Positions 23,046 to 33,849 of a DNA stretch of 64,000 nucleotides are shown here, in pieces. Numbering within the stretch: the stretch's first letter is position 1; every line of letters begins with the position of its first letter. A program made the translations under genes and the position numbers. The DNA is from Albifimbria verrucaria (taxonomy: Eukaryota > Ascomycota > Sordariomycetes > Hypocreales > Stachybotryaceae): NCBI GenBank assembly GCA_020081605.1, contig JAHREC010000029.1:186001-250000 (forward strand), read 5' to 3'. Under the pieces are notes generated by a model. It was not told where the DNA came from. It made no database searches and saw only the letters and a program-made list of their open reading frames with translations.

Positions 23046-24087
23046 ATATAATTTGACAATAAGCGATATTTACTGCATATGATAATGATGCCGTGTGATA
23101 TGTACTCTCCGGCCCCATTTGGTTTGTCCGTCTCAGACGGGTATACAATATAATCGGGCTGAAATTAGGAGCCGGGCCTAGTTAGTGCATCTAGACCTTT
23201 CTCCCTCACGAGCCAGTTGACACAGGACGTCGCACAGTATGTGACGGGTATTTGGGCTGGGTTGCTTTCAGTGTTGACTGAGATATTTTGGGTGCTTGCC
23301 CGACCAACGACTTGCTCATTATTTCGTGATTTGAAGCGTGCTGTGGAGTCGACGAGAATGAAGACCCGGTTGATGAGTCATCTCGCAAATAGTGTGCGGA
23401 TAAGCTTTGCAATTTCAAGGCTCTAGAACACTAGTAGATATCGTGAGGCCTTGTGGGAAATGGATAAATTAAAATATCTGCCCAGCTTCTTAAGCACCCG
23501 TAGTTTCTTCGGCAGGCATTTCTAATACGTCTACGGCCGTAAGCTTACTTTCAATAGTTTATGGATAAGAAACCGGAGTTAATGCTGCGTATCTTCAAGG
23601 TTCTTTTGCGATTATTTAAAATCTTTAGCTCCCTGCTAAAGCGAGTTTTGAGCTAAACGGGCCTCTGTTCCTAGCCTCGAGGGCCCATGCTGTTCTAGAA
23701 GATCTGGGGGTTTAAACTGTCTTCATGTAATGCCCACTTGCCAGATGCTCGTTGATAGTTCGGAGCCTGTTTAAGGCATCTCTAAGGACATTTTGGCTGG
23801 GAGGTTAAGGATGGATGAATCCATTCTCGAAAATGGGGTTTCGAGTAATTTTAAAAAGAAGTTCTGAGTATGGGATATTTGTTACGGTGACTGCACACCC
23901 TATCATGTGTGAGGTAAAACGACTGTTTGATTGACAGTATCCCGCGGTCACCACTTGTAAGAGCCCCTTATTAACTAATAGAAACAACTGGATCCCAAAA
24001 TATGCAACCAATCAGCCCCTTGAACACGCCAGCACGTATTTACACGCAACATGCGAGGAATCTCCAAGACCTATTGAATATGCAAAT

Positions 24088-24585
24088 TCATCCGAAGCAA
24101 CTCATAGTTCTGGGCGCATTCGTGCTTGAGATAGAAATTGAGTTACTTGGTGTGTTGACGTCGGACGACCATCTTCTATTCCCAGTTGCTTGCCCATTGG
24201 CAGAAAGCTCTTTCTGCAGCGAAGACGTGTGTATGGGGAAGCAGACTTCTTGCTGGTCTCGTCGGCAACAACGATGGCAATCCGCGACGAATTACGTGGA
24301 GAGACTCTTCCAGTCTGATTTTTGTGTCAGCCCATGGACGATTTGAAAGACAGCTTCCTGGACCCTGAGCATCTCCTTACCTGTTTGGCCCACCGTAGAC
24401 CGCAGCTATTGCAGATATCTCTCTGGCCACTGGGTCCTCGTCGCCATTCTGGCGTGTTTCGTGTGTGGCAGTTTGCACAATCACGGACATTACCAACTCC
24501 TTTTCTTCTTTTCCTCTTCTTTTTGGTGGTCAGCAACCCCCAAGCTCCTCGGCATGTATATGGTTGATCTTTTCCACCTGCCTCA
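24088..24585 (-). CDS. GATA-type zinc-finger transcription factor, 3' exons
   Basis: The minus frame near 24500-24370 encodes a basic run (KKKRKRRKG) then CANCHTRNTPEWRRGPSG and CNSCGLRWAKQ, a fungal GATA finger (C-x2-C-x18-C-x2-C). A GTAAGG donor follows AKQ directly; after an intron with a GGCTGAC branch the protein resumes TGRVSPRNSSR and, after a slip at the G4 run 24235-24238, SSLQKELSANGQATG, ending with TGA at 24088-24090. The RVSPR segment right after the finger is typical of a conserved fungal GATA group. The 5' end is uncertain: an ATG near 24556 is out of frame with the finger, and an upstream exon may exist in 24590-24960. No PAS domain is visible. Confidence 0.72.
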
Positions 24586-24599
24586 ACTCAAATTGTCAA

Positions 24600-25800
24600 C
24601 TGGAACTTTTTGCTGTTCTTAGTTCATCAAAAATGTTGTCGCTCCTGCGAGCCGGGTGGAAGCCCCCACCCGCTGGCTGCTACATTGGGCCCGTGCTATG
24701 CAATTGGGCGCCGGTTGTGTCGGTGATTGGTGGGGCGATGGTCCGGGAAGACGCCTTGACAAACTTAGTCTGAGCCAATAAGAATGAGGGCTTCTGTCCT
24801 TGCATTACATCCCCAGGCTACAAGGTTGTTCGAGCTTGCAGAACTTGGCCGTGGCAATTTTGATCCAGGTGCCACACTGAAACGATGCGCCTCGTGCAAT
24901 GGCCAATTCGAGTGTGCAAAACCACGGATATTCAATCCAAGAAAGTAATGAAAAAGCCCGAAGGATAACCAATATTATTACATAACTGGACAGAACACAA
25001 CACCATGATTTCCGGCGCCAGATAGACTAATGACGGAGCTCTATATTATGACTTAATCACTAATCATTTGAAACTCGTCTCCAAGGGTGTAATGTGTACA
25101 GTGCAATGAATATGCATGGCTGTCTAAATCCGCACAACCCAAAGAAACTAACTTAGCTACGGCCTGACTTTGTATGACTGTCAAGAGCATTGATCCATCG
25201 TAGACCGCCCTGCAAGCGTGGATGCTTCCCAAAAAGTACCCTTTCCATCCAGACATCATTGATTTACCGTAATAGTTAAGCTCGGCTGAACAGAAAGTCC
25301 TCAGGCTCGTTCTGTGTCCCTTAAAACGGCTTTTCTCTTTCCCGATGGAGCTCTGTTCAACCCTGCCAAGTGCAGATCATCTCGGGGACTCGGGCCTTTG
25401 GTCCTTTCTCCGCATTACTTCTCGTTAGGTACAAAGTAAATTACGGCAATCTATCTTATATCGCACCCTTTCTGATTGCATAGAGGCTTGGATTTTGGAC
25501 ATTCAGTTTCCTCTTCCATAACCCATGTCCTCTGGTTCCTGCCCAGGATACCGGCATCATTCAATCCATGTATCACAGCGGCTCACGTATGGTACTACAA
25601 TCATCAATCCAGGACTTCTAAAGAGCAAGGCTATCGACACCGCGGTCAGCGACAGCCCAAGGCGTATCACTGCCTTGCTTTATTCCCAAATGATATCAGC
25701 ATCCCATGCTCATCTACTACCGTGCTAGTCCTACTGCCTACAAGATCCGGCTTCATCTACTGTTACTAGCACGGCAACCTTTTGCGTCACACTATCCTTA
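24600..25800. other. Intergenic, divergent GATA and TFD promoters
   Basis: About 1.2 kb without a supportable coding frame. It lies between divergently oriented regulator genes. Confidence 0.4.
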
Positions 25801-25821
25801 CTGTCCACCGCGTTACGAGTT

Positions 25822-26800
25822 ATGAGTTATAGTGACATGTCTCAGGAAGCCCTAGCCTCGGGTGGCCACCACGATCTTAGCTACGTTGCTTCAACGCCTG
25901 TTGTTAACCGGTCTACGTATGATCAACATAACTCTGATCCAGGAAGGCTAGATCACTTACTCAATGTCCGTGGCGGATTCGGCAGTGTCAAGAGGAACGT
26001 GCGCACGTCGCAGGTTAGCTGCTTTCAACCGTCTGTTGAGTGTGTTGTTTACTTAGAAAGCTTTAGGCCTGTGATTCGTGTCGCAAGCTTAAGTGCAAGT
26101 GTGATGGGATGAATCCTTGCAAAAACTGCCGAGATAAATCCGTTGAATGTAGGTATCAAGGCTCGGTGCCAAAACAGTGTGTTGAATTAAATTCGTTTGT
26201 CTTATTCAGTGTAGTATTTAACCAACACGATAGGGCCGCTATTAATCAAGCCAATATCTTGGATGGAATCAACAACCTCCAAGCCAAGCTAGAATACATG
26301 ATGGAGCACCTCAAACAGGTCGATGCCAGGATGGCAAAGGTCGAAAATTTACTCCGCGCAACCATACCACGACTGCCCCGTCAGCCTACGTCCAGCAACA
26401 GTTCCCCATTAATAGCCAAGGATTAGAGTACGAAATCGCCATCAAGACGCCTGAAGGGAACCACGTCGAGTTTGAGCCAGGTCCATTATTCCCACCTGGG
26501 GAGCCCGCAGTCGGAAGTGAAGTGTTGCAATACGTCGGCAAGTTCCCAATGAGTCTACAGCAGAACGCAATGTGCTCGATTGGGAGCAGCAGAGGCGGAT
26601 GTCCACACTATGCACGACAGGTCAAGCAGTGGATCGAGCGTCCCGATTGTAACACCAGAATTACTGCTTCGGACTTTGTCTATAATGTCTGTGCCACCTG
26701 GGAGACCTTCCAAAGGTCTAACAGCATGGAGCAGGATGATTACGGGGTTTGAGCTCAAGTGCAACAGACGCAGTTCACAAACAGCTGAAGCTACATGAGT
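25822..26800 (+). pseudogene. Zn2Cys6 transcription factor TFD, short or broken
   Basis: Exon 1 encodes a His/Ser/Asp-rich leader ending NVRTSQ; an intron (about 26015-26066, ending TTTAG) leads into ACDSCRKLKCKCDGMNPCKNC then RDKSVEC, a complete zinc cluster. Next comes a predicted coiled coil (LDGINNLQAKLEYMM, then LKQVDARMAKVENLL), the usual dimerisation element. The frame changes at about 26378 and again near 26573; downstream frames keep protein-like composition (EYEIAIKTPEGNHVEFEPG), then SSVPIVTPELLLRTLSIMS. No fungal-specific regulatory domain is found before the sequence becomes unreadable near 26800, so the gene appears truncated or degenerate. It is a different subfamily from TF1/TFA/TFB/TFC. 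Confidence 0.6.
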
Positions 26801-27149
26801 ACTCATGGCAAATGTTAAGACTCGGCAGTTGAAGAAGGCCTGGGTGAAATTACAACGAACTCTCTACCCTCTGTTAGACATGGCTTAGCTTTATTTGATA
26901 CGTATCTGGCTACATCAACAAGGAAAGAAAAATAAGCGTCCAGATTGGCCCCTCTTATCCAAGGAATATAAGTAAATTATGGCATTCATTCAAATCTGGA
27001 ATACGCATAGATCCGGATGCCGACCCAAAGATAGATTTCTTCAATATTCGTAAGCTTTCAACGGCTGCCATGGCTGCCTTATGACGGCTTCAATATAACT
27101 GCTGCAGCCTTGATTGAATCATTAATCCATTTTTCGATTGTGCATTTGG

Positions 27150-27520
27150 GTGGGGTACTTTGAATAGTTGTAGGGAAGTGGCTGTCTGACAAGGAAATTG
27201 CTTTCCGGGATATTGAATGGTTCAAATTAGCTGCCAATAGTGTCTGTGGGCTTAACACTTGGTTTGAAAATGCTATCGGTATCTTGCCTTCGGCGGCTCT
27301 CAGATATCTGTATGTGCGGTCGCCTTGTCTGACCTTCTTGACAGGCATGATATCTATGATATAAGTATTGAATGAATTGGAAACCTAGCTAGCTACAGGG
27401 AGGTTTTATAAGTTACTTTATGTACCAGCATAGTGACTACGACGCTGTGGGGGTTGATACATATTTGGAGCCTTCGGACATTCAACGAGATGGCTCTAAA
27501 TTGGTCAATTTATTAGTCTA
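27150..27520 (-). mobile_element. piggyBac-like element, copy 3: 5' stub
   Basis: DNA at 27205-27250 (TTCCGGGATATTGAATGG, then TTCAAATTAGCTGCC) matches the coding region of copy 1 near 7920-7965, and 27400-27500 matches the leader of copy 1 near 8210-8300 (AGTTACTTTATGTACC, GTTGTGG-type block). Reading frame is lost, so only a nucleotide-level remnant of the 5' end survives. Same orientation as copy 1, opposite to copy 2. Confidence 0.7.
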
Positions 27521-27791
27521 CATATATACATATATCTTCTACAGCTCCGCACACTCAAGAGAATAGAAGAGAATGAGCTAGAAGTAGGAGGGATTGTTGC
27601 TAATTTACTAGCTTTGACCCAGCGCCCCGCAACCCCCCAAAAAAAAGCCCAAACGAAAAGACGACTCGACCTTAGCAAAATTGACAGTTACGATTCGTGT
27701 TCAAGACTCGCAAAATGTTGCCAACGGTTCAAAGACCACGTGATAATGTCAGTGTCATTGAACATTGAATTTGATCTACAAATGAGGGTGA

Positions 27792-29981
27792 TCAAAGTTC
27801 CATATCAGGGTCTTTCTCTCTCGAAGTTATCGACAGTTGGCTCCGTTTTGTAATCAATGGTCCCAACTCAAGTGGACGTGATTTATTAGCCTCCTTCCCG
27901 CTTACTCTCTCGTAAACCTCACCACGGCTAGGAATCACGAAAGTTATCTGTACGTCGCATAAGTCTGCTTCCGTGAGCTCCAGAGACTCTAAGTATGGTA
28001 TTGCTTGGGCTGGTACCGGTGCATGGCTTATTTCTGATAAGACCCGCAAGCCTTGCATTACAAACGCATTAAGTGGAAAGTCCTTGGCCAGCAAGCTTAA
28101 CTGTAGACAAATACGTGTGAATAACTCGTGGGTTGAAGGATGTTGCAGATGCATAAGAAGGCTCAGAGCGGAGTTGTAGAGCGAGTAGATCACATGGCTG
28201 GAATACAGGCCGGCGCAGCATTCGTCCCTAAATTCACTTAGGCCACCGGTGCTGCGGAGACAACAGGATATGACGATGTCTCTTGCAAGCAAATCGATGT
28301 TGGGAAGTCCCTCGTTCTCGTCTAGGTCGCGCACGATGCTCAAAATCACTTGATCTTCGTAGGATCTGGGAAGAATCAGCATGCGTCAGCTCTCACTGAG
28401 CTCAGGATGACACACCTCAGGCAATATACAGCCATTGTGGGATTGGTGACAAAATCCAGCTCTGCAACTAAAGACATTCTCCATAAACGCACTCGCGAGA
28501 GGAACTGTGATCTTTGATGTAGGTCGAGCTCACTCCCTAGGTCATGTTTGCTAGCCAGATTGTAGGACATGCCTTCATTATAGATTATCGAAAGATCACA
28601 CATGGCATCCAGCATCAGATTTGATCTCAGCTCATCTGCTGTGGGAAGTGCTTCTTGTGGAATTATTTCCGTGGTTCGCTTCAGGAATGTCCGAGGAGAC
28701 GATGGTCTAACGATCAGCGATGGATGTAAATACGCAAAAGAGGATATGCTAAACCGTGTTTACCTGATCAGTGGTAACATAATATCCATCTGCTAATATT
28801 TCTCTTACCTCTCAAAGCAGTATACACCCCAGGATAGTCTCGATATTATCTGTGAAGCTCTGTGGTATTCCTGATTCTCGATCACCTGTGCCGCTACCTG
28901 ATGCGCATGTTGTAACTGCACTTCTTTCAACATATCATAAGCAAGGGTTCTAAACATCTTCCCAGCTCGGTCTCTTCCCATGCCTGTGCAGCACATATAC
29001 ATGACGATGAGTGCTTGTACTGTTGTTAAACAAACTTTTCCTGCTTCGAGATTAAACAACTTCTTCGCTTCGTCGAAAAATATTTCGTGCATCTCGATAC
29101 CTTTGACTTGACAATATCTTTTGTAATTTTGCTTGTATGCTGGCCTGTGTCAGCAGAGCCTCGTACCTCCAAGAAGTACGTGATCAAAACGCACGCTTCG
29201 TAGTGAACATATTGCATTGACTAGCAAACTGGAGCAGTACTGTGCGTCATCGGGGCTTTTGCGGCACATGTCCTCCAAGAAGGCGTTCCTGTCAATAAAA
29301 GAGAAGAGGAAAGTATGTTCGAAGGTGATGAAACTCGATATAAGCTCGGAGACAATTCCATCGCCAGCTATGGAGGTCCATGGTAATGCTGGCACTTTAA
29401 TAGGACTTCCGGCAAGTGCTTCTTGATCAATCAATCGTAGCTCTTCCCATTGATTCCTTGAAACACTATTAACTCGTTTTTGTATCATCGAGTCGCCAAG
29501 CCTCAAGGATTCTGCCACTGCCATTGGATTGCCTGTCGTGCGCAGTCGTTGGAGGATGCTGATTGCGTCGGTTTCGGGCTGCTGTGTCAAATATAACACG
29601 AGTGCCTGCAGGTTCTCATTTACTCTTAAAGCCTCCCGACAATGTTTCCGTAAATCGTCTAAGCGGAGCCGCGCGATATCGTCGTCGTCGTAATCGCACC
29701 CTAGTTTCCGCATCAGACAGCGGGCACATTTTGGTTTGGCGCCACTGCACTGTAAGATGTCAGTGTTTGGGCGGATCAAGCCCGCATTGTGAACGATTCC
29801 ACTTGGCATCTGCAAGCTAAAATACCTTTGCCTTGGCTTTACGACATTGGAAGCATGCATATGCGACCGTTGGCGACCTGGAAATGGCTCGACGCTTGCG
29901 CAACGGATCCCCTGGGCCCTCAAAGAATCGACTAGCCTTGATCACGGCCGGCAGTATAGTCCTTGGTTTCTTTCCGGGCAT
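27792..29981 (-). CDS. Zn2Cys6 transcription factor TFC
   Basis: Predicted nuclear regulator. The ATG at 29981 starts MPGKKPRTILPAVIK; exon 1 ends KAKAK at 29826, intron 29750-29825, then CSGAKPKCARCLMRKLGC. With YACFQCRKAKAK this forms an intact zinc cluster. Next come a leucine-rich dimerisation stretch (LRKHCREALRVNENLQALVLY), ILQRLRTTGNP, ELISSFITFEHTFLFSFID, YCSSLLVNAICSLRS near 29190, EIFFDEAKKLFNLEAGK near 29065, WGVYCFE near 28810, LPTADELRSNLMLDAMCDL near 28600 and a long last exon (28330-27792). Three further introns show good GT/branch/AG signals. The join after ICSLRS does not keep phase with any obvious acceptor, so one slip may lie near 29150-29190. This is the least damaged of the four paralogous regulators. 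Confidence 0.88.
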
Positions 29982-32050
29982 TTTTTATGGAAGTTTCAGT
30001 ATCATCGATGTGGCTTCGGGTTCTTGATAAAGATACTGATGGTTTAGTGCTGTAATGCCCATTTGTTGGATATGAAGGGTGTGACTCGAGCGTAGCCTGG
30101 GACAGATACCGGCGCAAAGACAAAACTCCTGGTAGACTACACTGTTTTAGAGTGGGCCAATTTCGTCTACAGTACTAGCGGTTAAAACATGTTATATGCA
30201 ATACCTTACTGTTAGCTGTCTTCTATCCACTTGATGTGCTTATGGGCCAAATTGCAAAGACATGAATATCAATATCTCTCATCTGTGATCGAATTTGATT
30301 ACTCCACTGCTATTATAAAATTTCATTTTATATACTATGAAAATATTGATCCGAAGGCTAGGTTAAAGGAAGGCTATCTCGTGGTGGCGTAGAAGGTACT
30401 GGCAGTGATGACTACCCCCAAGACTATACATGTGATTGCTTACAAGGTCAAGATTCGCTACTAGAATAATCCCGCCAAACCCTCTCTCAGGTCCTCACTC
30501 TGCGCCCTTCCCATGAGATGCATTGAGTCAACCTCTTCGCCCAGTTCTCAGCCGATTCCGCTTCACACACCCAGGGTAGCTTGACCTAGAAATAACTGGT
30601 GAGCCCTATCTATTTCAGCAGCCATATGACTACAGCAGCAGTTTACAGATCGCGTTACAGCCGGTGACTAGAGGCTCGAAGCGTTCCACATGTCCAGTCC
30701 AATCTCATGTTCATCATAACAGTATGATCGCATCGAAAAAGGGGCCAGGCCTCCTGTTGCATCTGCTGCAATATCATGCACGAAGACCAACAATAATGTA
30801 AGGCACTGTTCCAAGAGGAATTCAGCCTGTCATGCTAACAGCCATTTCAGCGTCAGTTCGACAACGGAATCGACCTTCAACCAAAGCAATCATCCAGAAC
30901 CTTTGGCTTTCACAAGGAACGCATCACACCCCTCTCCTCCAAACGAACCGAAACAGTCCGCTACATAAATCCGAGTCGACAAACTGCTCCCGTGCACCAA
31001 ACGCGCTTTGTAGCCTCATCAATAAAATATGCGTTCACGGTGTTCGCATAGCTATGCTACACCTGCATGAGTGCATTTTCGATTACATTGGCAATCTAAG
31101 GAGAATTCAGGCGCGATACAACGTGAAATGAGAGTCTTGACTCTTCGGGATCGACAGAAATATAACGAAATTACAATGATTCCTGGACAAATATGTATGT
31201 CTCCCTGTTTAGGCGACTTTTTCCAAACGGCGGATGACCCAATCATCGTTGCTCCTCGTTTCTCCCCAGGAATGTTGTCGCAACAAAGTGTCGTTCAGAA
31301 AGGCAAGGAGTCTTGAGTAAAATGAAATCTCTATCGAATTGTAGATGTTATCGTGATTGATAGGAGAGAGCTCTATGCTCCGTTCCATTGCAAAGACGCG
31401 TGCGCAATGTAAATTCTCAGACCACCTCTACCACAGTCTCTAGTCTAGCTGGTTATATTGTAGCCCAAGTTTATTACTTGGTGGAGTAGAACACAAGTCG
31501 TTCACCTTATGCTAGTGTATACTTTGCATTGCAGCCACCCTCTAACTAGCAGCCGTAGGAAGTAATTATAACTCATTCTGTTACCAAGCCTGATGCCTGC
31601 CATTAGTGTGGTAATGAAGCAATTATCCCTGGATATACGAGGTCGCGCATCTACCTGACTAAGCTAACGCTAGTCGTCATGGACACGGCATTGATGTGAC
31701 TATTCTTGTTGAGCTGCATGAATGATGCTTGATTTACTGTCTGATTTCATGGTTTTACCCCTCTTTTCTAGGTACATTATATGGCCGAATCAGCGTAAAG
31801 CATATTTTACATGAACGTGACAAATTGACGGTTATCATCACCATTGGACACGGACACATGTTCCGGGGCACTAGCCTGCCTAGCAAAAGTACAATGGGGA
31901 GACAAAAGTTCCATGCCATACCGAAATCAACCGCATCACCACTAAATAACATGAAATTAAAATCGCATTTTCTCAGCTAATTCAACAGCAATTAATTCAG
32001 AATTAAGCAAGTAATTTGAATTTAATAAATGATGTATATATGTGTATGTG
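29982..32050. other. Gene-poor intergenic stretch
   Basis: About 2 kb holding the TFC promoter and little else. A 99-aa plus-strand frame at 30832-31131 and an 81-aa one at 31071-31316 lack motifs and introns. AT content rises toward 32 kb, where short TGTGTATG repeats occur near 32040. Confidence 0.4.
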
Positions 32051-32079
32051 TATGTGTTAGTACTTAGCATACCAACCAG

Positions 32080-32960
32080 AAATATCTAGGACGGCTTGCA
32101 GCCGATGCTTCATTGAACATACGAGCGTTTCTAATAGATGAACGTTCAAGTTGTCCAAAATCTCTATCACAGCATTTTAAAGGCGTTCGAGGCTTGCATC
32201 ATTCTCAGAAGCCATATATAGTCTAGGATATTATTCACATATACGTTCCTTAAGTAAATGCCATAGGTTTTAAATCGGATTAAGATCAGGGGAATATGGT
32301 GGCCAATCCACAAGCAAGACACGATATTCAACGGCCCAGGTGCGCAGCCAATCTTACACTATGTGCTTTATATGCAATCGTTGTCTTAAAGCAAATCTGG
32401 CCATCATAGCGGATCTTGGCTATGTATTTGTTGAAGACATTGACGAATGACTCGTCTTATGATGCCTCTAGAGGCAGCTTCTGGATCACCAAGTAAAACG
32501 ATAAGAGATATACGATGATGCACTGCAATAGCGGCCCAGAACATTCTACTGTGCCTAGTTAGGGCCGGGTACCCTTATACGTATTTTTCATCATGATTTT
32601 TATTCTGGGGGTTATTAGCGAAAAAATATAAGAAAAGGAAGAAAGTGACCTGTTTACCAAAGGACCATATACAGCGCTGACCCTGTCTACGCTGTACTGT
32701 GGCCTCCTGGCAGAGGATAACGCGACGTTGCCGTTACAGGGGCTTGAGTTGGTTACCCTGAGCAGATTTGAGCCCATTGCCTACAGTCTGAGGCGTGAGT
32801 GGCGGCCGTTGGAGCGCACAGAAGTGTAGGATGCCTTTCTTCTTGACCCATCGAATGACAGTCCTGAAGTAACCCCTGCATTTCTCTACAATATATCCAG
32901 CTTGATAAATGAGCCGTTACTTAGAAATTAACCCTTTCGTCCCCATCTGTAGGGACGGAC
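32080..32960 (-). mobile_element. Tc1/mariner-family transposon relic
   Basis: Read on the minus strand, 32865-32700 gives a helix-turn-helix-like stretch (VIRWVKKKGILHF, then RPPLTPQTVGN) as in Tc1 transposases. Further on, WAAIAVHHRISLIVLLGD lies near 32530 and the diagnostic WPPYSPDLNPI with NLWHLLKERI at 32310-32250. The glutamate codon of the catalytic PIEN motif is a TAA stop, and several more stops and frame changes occur. The order N-terminal HTH, DDE core, C-terminal SPDLNPIEN-type motif is right for the family. Terminal repeats were not located. It is inactive. Confidence 0.7.
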
Positions 32961-33380
32961 AGCCACCCTGACCGTGGAAGATCTTGAGCGCTGTGCTGAA
33001 TGCGATAGCGTCGGAAAACACAAGCAATGGCGCATGGGGAAATGTCTTCTCGTCAGCCGATTTTACGCGGGGAGTAAAATCGATACAAGACCCATAACAG
33101 CATGCATTAACGGGAGAGAGGGCTCCAAAACATCCATCCGATCACTTTGAAACAAAGCGGCGATTAGGGAAGAAAGTTGGTTAACACAATCACATCGCGA
33201 TTGGTTCAAATGCACGAAAAGGATTGCAAGTAATGTCTCATTGCTGCTGCCCTAATATACATATAAGAGAGGCTGGCTTGCTTGAATTGTAGATTAAAGA
33301 GAGGAGACATTAGCAATTGGGTAAAGTATGTTAACTTGGAATCGATCCTGGCCTCCAATTCTAAGATGCTGGTGCGACAC

Positions 33381-33800
33381 CTAACAACTGCAACCGCAAT
33401 CGTCGCAAGACCCAGCTCCACAGGCGTCGAAGACTGAACAATCTGCGTCGGTCTTGCACGTTTTTCAATCGCCAACTCCATCCTCCGCAGCCGTCCAGCA
33501 CCACTGACCAGAGCCGAGAGGGCCGCAGACCTTCCAGCAGAAACTATCTGTACATCCGAGTGGCTTGCCGTTCCAGCATTCACGCTTCTGGAGCGAGTTT
33601 ACGTTGGCGGATGTCTTTGGAACAACGGCCGGGTGCCCTGCGCAAACTCGAACATTCCCGGGTTTGACATGAGCGGGTAGATCCGTGGTGTTAATGATAC
33701 CCAAGGGGCCACGGTGGCTCTCATGGTCTGTTGGAATGGCTGAGGAAAAGGAGCCAAGACTGAGAATGGCAGCGACGTTGAGCAGAACGGAGTTCTTCAT
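33381..33800 (-). pseudogene. Small secreted cysteine-rich protein, IDI-2-like, with in-frame TGA
   Basis: Signal peptide MKNSVLLNVAAILSLG with a following SSAIP cleavage region, a pro-segment, then a Lys-Arg (SLQKR) Kex2-type site before ECWNGKPLGCTD. The mature part is Cys-rich (FCWKVCGP, GQWCWTA). The frame is interrupted by TGA at 33465-33467 (codon 112) where related proteins have Trp (GDW); beyond it the same frame stays open for 27 codons with six regularly spaced cysteines to TAG at 33381. So a single G-to-A change, not a frame slip, separates the two parts. The layout recalls the secreted Cys-rich proteins induced during vegetative incompatibility in Podospora (IDI-2 type) and homologues in moulds; that link is from memory of motif style. 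A TATATA box sits about 50 bp upstream of the ATG. Confidence 0.7.
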
Positions 33801-33849
33801 GATGATGGGTTGTGCTTATGGAATTGTTTTGTGTTGAGTAGTAATCTTT

